A stretch of 64,000 nucleotides of DNA from contig NZ_CP072941.1 of assembly GCF_018069625.1 (NCBI RefSeq), forward strand, positions 3,100,001-3,164,000. The letters run 5' to 3'. The notes beneath the pieces were generated by a model that did not search any database, had not been told where the DNA came from, and was given only the letters and a program-made list of their open reading frames with translations. Shown piece after piece: positions 59,810 through 64,000 of this stretch (position 1 is its first letter; every line of letters starts with the position of its first letter). This stretch comes from Streptomyces yatensis. GTDB taxonomy: Bacteria > Actinomycetota > Actinomycetes > Streptomycetales > Streptomycetaceae. Position numbers and translations under genes: made by a program.

Positions 59810-61900
59810 TCAGGGAACCTGCGAGGTGACGCCCGGCTTCTCGCCCTTGGACCCCTTCTCGCCCTTCTCCCGCTTGGCCGGGATCACCGGACCGCGCCGC
59901 ACCGCCCCCGGGGCGTTCCACTCGGCCCGCTTGCGCGCCCGCTTCCGGGCCAGTTCGGAGGAGTCCAGCTGCCACGGCACGGAGGTCACCATGACGCCCG
60001 GGGTGAACAGCAGCCGCCCCTTGAGCCGCAGCGCGCTCTGGTTGTGCAGCAGATGCTCGTACCAGTGGCCGACCACGTACTCGGGGATGAAGACGGAGAC
60101 CACATCGCGCGGGCTCTCCCGGCGCAGGCTCTTGACGTAGTCGATGACCGGCCGGGTGATCTCGCGGTAGGGCGAGTCGAGGATCTTCAGCGGCACATCG
60201 ATGCCGCGCTCCTGCCACACCCGCTGCAGCGCCTTGGTCTCGGCGGGGTCGACGTTGATGCTCAGCGCCTCCAGCCGGTGCGAGCGCATCAGCTTGGCGT
60301 AGGCCAGGGCGCGCAGCGTCGGCTTGTGGACCTTGGAGACCAGCACCAGGGAGTGCACCCGGGAGGGGCGCACCTCCTCCTCGTCGAGCTGTTCGGTGGC
60401 CGCCGCGAGTTCCTCGGAGACGCCGTCGTAGTGGCGCCTGATGGCTGTCATGGTGACGTAGAAGATGACCATGCCGAGCAGGGCGACCCAGGCGCCGTGG
60501 GTGAACTTCGTCAGCAGCACCACGACCAGCACCAGGCCGGTGAAGAAGGCCCCGAAGGTGTTGATCGCGCGGGCGCGGACCATCCGGCGGCGGGCGTTCG
60601 GGTCCCGCTCGGTGGCCAGATGGCGGTTCCAGTGCCGCACCATGCCGGTCTGGCTGAGGGTGAAGGAGACGAAGACGCCGACGATGTAGAGCTGGATCAG
60701 CCGGGTGGAGTCGGCTCCGTAGAGGTAGACCAGGACGGCGGCGGCCGAGGCCAGCAGCACGATGCCGTTGGAGAAGGCGAGCCGGTCGCCGCGGGTGTGC
60801 AGCTGACGGGGCAGATAGCGGTCCTGGGCCAGGATCGAGCCGAGCAGCGGGAAGCCGTTGTACGCGGTGTTGGCGGCCAGGAAGAGCACCAGCGCGGTGG
60901 CCGCGGCCAGCACTACGAAGAGGAACGAGCCGTCGCCGAAGACGGCGGCCGCGACCTGCGAGATCACCGGGTTCTGGGTGTAGTCGGCGCCGAGCGGGGT
61001 GCCGTTCTTCAGCAGGTCGTGCGCGGGGTTCTCGGCCATCTTGACGTTGGTCACCAGGGCCAGCGTGATGATGCCGACGAACATGGTCACGGCGAGGCCG
61101 CCCATCAGCGCCAGCGTCGTCGCCGCGTTACGGCTCTTGGGCTTGCGGAAGGCGGGCACGCCGTTGCTGATCGCCTCGACACCGGTCAGGGCGGCGCAGC
61201 CGTCGGAGAACGCGCGCAGCAGCAGGAAGATCAGCGCGAAGCCGGCCAGCCCGGTCTGCTCGGCGTGGACCTCGAAGCCCGCGGTGGGGGCCTTCATGTC
61301 GTCACCCAGGACCAGCCCGCGGTAGGCGCCCCACAGGATCATCACGAAGACGCCGCCGACGAAGACATAGGTGGGGATCGCGAAGAGCTTGCCCGACTCC
61401 CGTACGCCCCGCAGGTTCATGAGCGTCAGCAGCAGGATGATCCCGACCGCGCACAGCGTCTTGTTCTCGACGATGAAGGGGACGGCCGAACCGAGGTTCT
61501 CCACACCGGAGGAGATCGACACCGCCACCGTGAGGACGTAGTCGACCAGCAGGGCGCTGGCGACCGTCAGACCCGCCTTGGGGCCGAGGTTGGTGGTGGC
61601 GACCTCGTAGTCACCACCCCCGCTGGGGTACGCGTGCACGTTCTGGCGGTACGAGGCCACCACCGTGAACATCAGCACGATGATGGCGATCGTGATCCAC
61701 GGGCTGTAGTGGTAGGCCGACGCACCCGCCACGGACAGAACGATCATCACCTGCCCCGGCGCATACGCGACGGAGGACAGGGGGTCGGAGGCGAAGACGG
61801 GGAGCGCGATGCGCTTGGGGAGGAGAGTTTCCCCCAGCTTGTCGCTGCGCAGGGCCCGCCCGATCAGGATCCGTTTCGGGAGGTCGGTCAGTTTGGACAC
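59810..61900 (-). CDS. APC-superfamily permease
   Basis: The 696-residue protein has about twelve transmembrane helices in the first 470 residues and a long cytosolic C-terminal domain ending in a Lys/Glu/Gly-rich tail (KREKGEKGSKGEKPG). PVFASDPLSSVAYAPGQVM and YPSGGGDYEVA are typical APC landmarks. The transported amino acid or cation is not readable. GTG 61900 is used, because open sequence further upstream runs into the neighbouring P450. It follows a strong hairpin after the P450 pair. Confidence 0.92.
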   Translation of the reverse strand: MSKLTDLPKRILIGRALRSDKLGETLLPKRIALPVFASDPLSSVAYAPGQVMIVLSVAGASAYHYSPWITIAIIVLMFTVVASYRQNVHAYPSGGGDYEVATTNLGPKAGLTVASALLVDYVLTVAVSISSGVENLGSAVPFIVENKTLCAVGIILLLTLMNLRGVRESGKLFAIPTYVFVGGVFVMILWGAYRGLVLGDDMKAPTAGFEVHAEQTGLAGFALIFLLLRAFSDGCAALTGVEAISNGVPAFRKPKSRNAATTLALMGGLAVTMFVGIITLALVTNVKMAENPAHDLLKNGTPLGADYTQNPVISQVAAAVFGDGSFLFVVLAAATALVLFLAANTAYNGFPLLGSILAQDRYLPRQLHTRGDRLAFSNGIVLLASAAAVLVYLYGADSTRLIQLYIVGVFVSFTLSQTGMVRHWNRHLATERDPNARRRMVRARAINTFGAFFTGLVLVVVLLTKFTHGAWVALLGMVIFYVTMTAIRRHYDGVSEELAAATEQLDEEEVRPSRVHSLVLVSKVHKPTLRALAYAKLMRSHRLEALSINVDPAETKALQRVWQERGIDVPLKILDSPYREITRPVIDYVKSLRRESPRDVVSVFIPEYVVGHWYEHLLHNQSALRLKGRLLFTPGVMVTSVPWQLDSSELARKRARKRAEWNAPGAVRRGPVIPAKREKGEKGSKGEKPGVTSQVP

Positions 61901-61937
61901 GCAGAGGATCGTAAGGGGTAGCGCGGGCCCCCGCCCA

Positions 61938-61969
61938 CCCGCCCACCCCCGGGAAAGGGGGCGGGCGGG
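61938..61969 (-). terminator. Hairpin after the P450 pair
   Basis: Arms 61938-61950 and 61957-61969 pair at 12 of 13 positions around GGGAAA, starting 19 bp after the P450 stop. It is probably the terminator of the P450 operon. Confidence 0.6.
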
Positions 61970-61988
61970 AGCGGGGCGCCGAAGGGGA

Positions 61989-63212
61989 TCAGGACAGACG
62001 CGCGGGCAGGGTGCGGTGGCCGTTGGAGATGAAGGACTCCACCGGCTCCAGCGGCTCCTGCCCGGACGCGAGCGTGAGCCCGGGGAAGCGGTCGAAGAGC
62101 GCCGGGAGCGCGATCGCGGCCTCCAGCCGGCCCAGCGGGGCGCCGACGCACAGATGGACGCCGTGGCCGAACGCCAGGTGGTTCTTGAGCTGCCGGGTGA
62201 CGTCGAAGCGGTCCGCGTCCTCGCCGTGCACCTCCGGGTCGCGTCCGGCGGCCGCGTAGGCGGCCAGGATCGCGTCGCCCTTGTGCAGCACCACACCGCT
62301 GTCCAGCTCGATGTCCTCCACGGCGTAGCGCAGCGGCAGGTTGGCGACCGGGGCGGAGTGCCGCAGCGTCTCCTCGATCACATCCTCCCAGGTGGCCCGC
62401 CCGGCCCGGACGTGCTCGAGCTGCTCGGGCCGGGTGAGCAGCGCGTGGATGGCGTTGTCCAGCAGGTTGACCGTGGTCTCATGGCCGGCCGAGAGGAACA
62501 GCGCGAGGGTGTCGGTCAGCTCCTTCTCGCTGAGCTTGGAGCCGCTCTCCTCGTCCCGCACCGCGATCAGCCCGCTGGTCAGGTCGTCGCCGGGCCGCTC
62601 GCGCTTGGTGGCCACCAGCTCGCCGAGGACGGCGTACATCTCGTTGAAGGTGGCGGTGACCTCCTCCGGGGTGGCGGAGGTGTGGAAGATGCTGTCCACG
62701 ACCCGGCGCATCCGCTCGCGCAGGTTCTCGTCGTCGAGCCCGAACAGCTCGGAGATCACCTGGATCGGCAGCGGGTACGCGTACGCCTCGCGCAGGTCGA
62801 CCACCTCGTCCGGCGCGGCGGCCAGGTCGTCCAGGAGCGTGGTGCAGATCTCCTCGATGCGCGGCCGCAGGGCGGCGGTGCGCCGGGCGGTGAACGCCTT
62901 GGAGACCAGGGTGCGCAGCCGCCGGTGTTCACCGCCGTAGGCGGTGAACATGTTCTCCACGGCGACCCAGGTGATCAGCGGCCACTCCGGCGAGATCTCA
63001 CCGTTGTTCCACGCGGGCCAGTGCTGCCGGGGGTCCTTGGAGACGCGGGGGTCGGTCAGCAGCTCCTTGAGGGTCCGCTGGCGGGTTATTGCCCACGCCA
63101 CCACGCCGTCAGGAAGCTCAACAAGCGTCGCCTCGCCGCCTGCGGCGACTCGGGCTGCCTCTCCGGCGATGTCGCGGCCGGCGGGGTCGAGGACGATGGG
63201 ACGGGGTTCCAT
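61989..63212 (-). CDS. Cytochrome P450, CYP154-like (conservon-type partner)
   Basis: This 407-residue P450 has an I-helix [13 protein letters not shown], ExxR in EETLRHSAP and the heme loop [20 protein letters not shown] 63212 lies 126 bp inside the upstream P450 gene, an unusually long overlap. A CYP157-like/CYP154-like tandem is known as the end of streptomycete conservons (sensor kinase, roadblock, DUF742, GTPase, P450s). That family placement rests on the neighbouring ExxW P450. It is outside the biosynthetic cluster and need not act in it. Confidence 0.9.
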   Translation of the reverse strand: MEPRPIVLDPAGRDIAGEAARVAAGGEATLVELPDGVVAWAITRQRTLKELLTDPRVSKDPRQHWPAWNNGEISPEWPLITWVAVENMFTAYGGEHRRLRTLVSKAFTARRTAALRPRIEEICTTLLDDLAAAPDEVVDLREAYAYPLPIQVISELFGLDDENLRERMRRVVDSIFHTSATPEEVTATFNEMYAVLGELVATKRERPGDDLTSGLIAVRDEESGSKLSEKELTDTLALFLSAGHETTVNLLDNAIHALLTRPEQLEHVRAGRATWEDVIEETLRHSAPVANLPLRYAVEDIELDSGVVLHKGDAILAAYAAAGRDPEVHGEDADRFDVTRQLKNHLAFGHGVHLCVGAPLGRLEAAIALPALFDRFPGLTLASGQEPLEPVESFISNGHRTLPARLS

Positions 63213-64000
63213 TGGCTGACTCCAGAGGTCTCGTCGAATCGGACCGGCTCGGACACGGGCGCCGCGAACGGCTCGTGCGCGGCGACCGCTTGGGCGGGGA
63301 AGCGCACCGGCAGGGCGGCCAGGGCGCGGGCGAAGGGCCCGGTCCGCCAGGTCAGCCGCTCGACGGGGACCGCCAGCTCCATGTCCGGGAGGCGGTCCAG
63401 GAGCCGCTCGATGGCCACGGTGGCGATCACCCGGGCGGGCCGCTCGGCGGGGCAGCGGTGGGCGCCCGCGCTCCAGGCCAGATGGGCCCGGTTGCCGGAC
63501 CGGCGGTCGGAGGCCATGGCCGCCTCGTGGTTGGCCGCGGCGTAGCTGATGAGCACCGGTTCGCCCTTGCGCAGCCGTACGCCCGCCACCTCGCAGTCGT
63601 ACCGGGGGAACCGGGTGCCGTAGTTGGCCATCGGCGGGTCGTTCCACAGGACCTCGTCCAGGGCGTCCTCGACGGGCATGCTGCCGCCGGACAGCTCACC
63701 GGCGAAGCGGTCGTCCGACAGCAGCAGGCGCAGCGCGTTGGCGATCAGGTTCTGCTGGGGGTCGGTACCGGCCGCCATCAACAGGATCATCTGCTGCATC
63801 AGCTCGTCGTCGGTGAGCTGCGAGGGATGCGCGATCAGCCAGGAGGTGACGTCGGCGGAGAGCTGCCGGCGCTTGTCCGCCAGCAGGCCGGAGATCCAGT
63901 GGAGCAGCGCGTCGTTGGCCGCCGCCGCCTCCTCGCCGCTGTCGAAGAGCTTCATCATCGTCTCGACCAGCTTCGGCCCGTCCGCGGGGCGCGCGCCGAA
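63086..64000 (-). CDS. Cytochrome P450 with altered ExxR motif, CYP157-like (5' end outside window)
   Basis: About 304 C-terminal residues are visible. The heme loop is [19 protein letters not shown] with the Cys ligand. In place of the invariant ExxR, the K-helix reads DEVLWNDPP (ExxW). Loss of the ExxR arginine is a known feature of CYP157 proteins in Streptomyces conservons. The I-helix region [14 protein letters not shown] is also atypical. The gene continues beyond base 64000. Its 3' end overlaps the next P450 by 127 bp, implying co-translation. Confidence 0.88.
   Translation of the reverse strand, partial: FGARPADGPKLVETMMKLFDSGEEAAAANDALLHWISGLLADKRRQLSADVTSWLIAHPSQLTDDELMQQMILLMAAGTDPQQNLIANALRLLLSDDRFAGELSGGSMPVEDALDEVLWNDPPMANYGTRFPRYDCEVAGVRLRKGEPVLISYAAANHEAAMASDRRSGNRAHLAWSAGAHRCPAERPARVIATVAIERLLDRLPDMELAVPVERLTWRTGPFARALAALPVRFPAQAVAAHEPFAAPVSEPVRFDETSGVSQWNPVPSSSTPPAATSPERQPESPQAARRRLLSFLTAWWRGQ

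Overview
The window is very G+C-rich, uses many GTG starts and 4-nt stop/start overlaps, and carries long open frames antisense to genes. This fits a Streptomyces-like actinomycete. About 1.3-56.7 kb is one large biosynthetic gene cluster with ordinary chromosomal genes on its right. The chemistry looks like a glycosylated acyl-peptide whose acyl chain comes from a highly reducing type II polyketide synthase (PKS) of the polyene/cinnamoyl-lipid kind, joined to nonribosomal peptide synthetases (NRPSs).

Layout. 1-3.4 kb: a GlmU-like protein with an altered uridyltransferase half (minus strand, truncated by the window), divergent from an MGT-family glycosyltransferase and a small membrane protein (plus strand). 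3.4-16.7 kb (minus): ketosynthase III, fatty acyl-AMP ligase, UbiB/AarF-type kinase, DrrAB-type ABC exporter, phytoene-desaturase-like flavoprotein, a Cys-less ketosynthase-like protein, three consecutive DsrE/F/H (TusD/C/B)-like proteins, a second glycosyltransferase and a P450. 16.7-42.6 kb (minus): four NRPS genes and an MbtH gene. In transcription order these are NRPS-A (A-T-C-A-T-E), NRPS-B (C-A-T-C-A-T-E), NRPS-C (C-A-T-C-A-T-TE), MbtH, a strong hairpin, then NRPS-D (C-A-T-TE). 42.8-53.0 kb (minus): the PKS genes. These are a DsbA-like isomerase, a ketoreductase, two hotdog dehydratases, an ACP, a Cys-less KS-like protein, a double-hotdog protein, a hydrolase, a chain-length-factor-like protein, two ketosynthases with active Cys, a second ACP and a type II thioesterase. 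53.5-56.7 kb: a PDG-repeat ORF, an IclR regulator and two paralogous LuxR-type regulators. 57.4-64 kb: a membrane protein related to the one at 2.8 kb, an RNA methyltransferase, an APC permease and a P450 pair (CYP157/CYP154-like) that looks like the end of a conservon.

How the genes may work together (inference). The KS/CLF/KR/DH/ACP set builds a polyene on ACP. The isomerase and the phytoene-desaturase-like enzyme could convert it to an aryl (cinnamoyl-type) chain. NRPS-A, -B and -C read by eye as Thr - D-X - Ser - D-Asx - X - Ser, while NRPS-D reads as acyl-Thr with its own TE. The two glycosyltransferases and the GlmU homologue suggest sugar attachment, and the ABC pair suggests export.

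The least expected parts are the DsrEFH/TusBCD-like trio inside the cluster, the degenerate GlmU, the presence of two Thr-specific chain-start modules and two TEs, three ketosynthase-fold proteins without the catalytic Cys, and blocks of near-identical DNA shared between NRPS genes. I saw no tRNA, rRNA, CRISPR array or insertion sequence.
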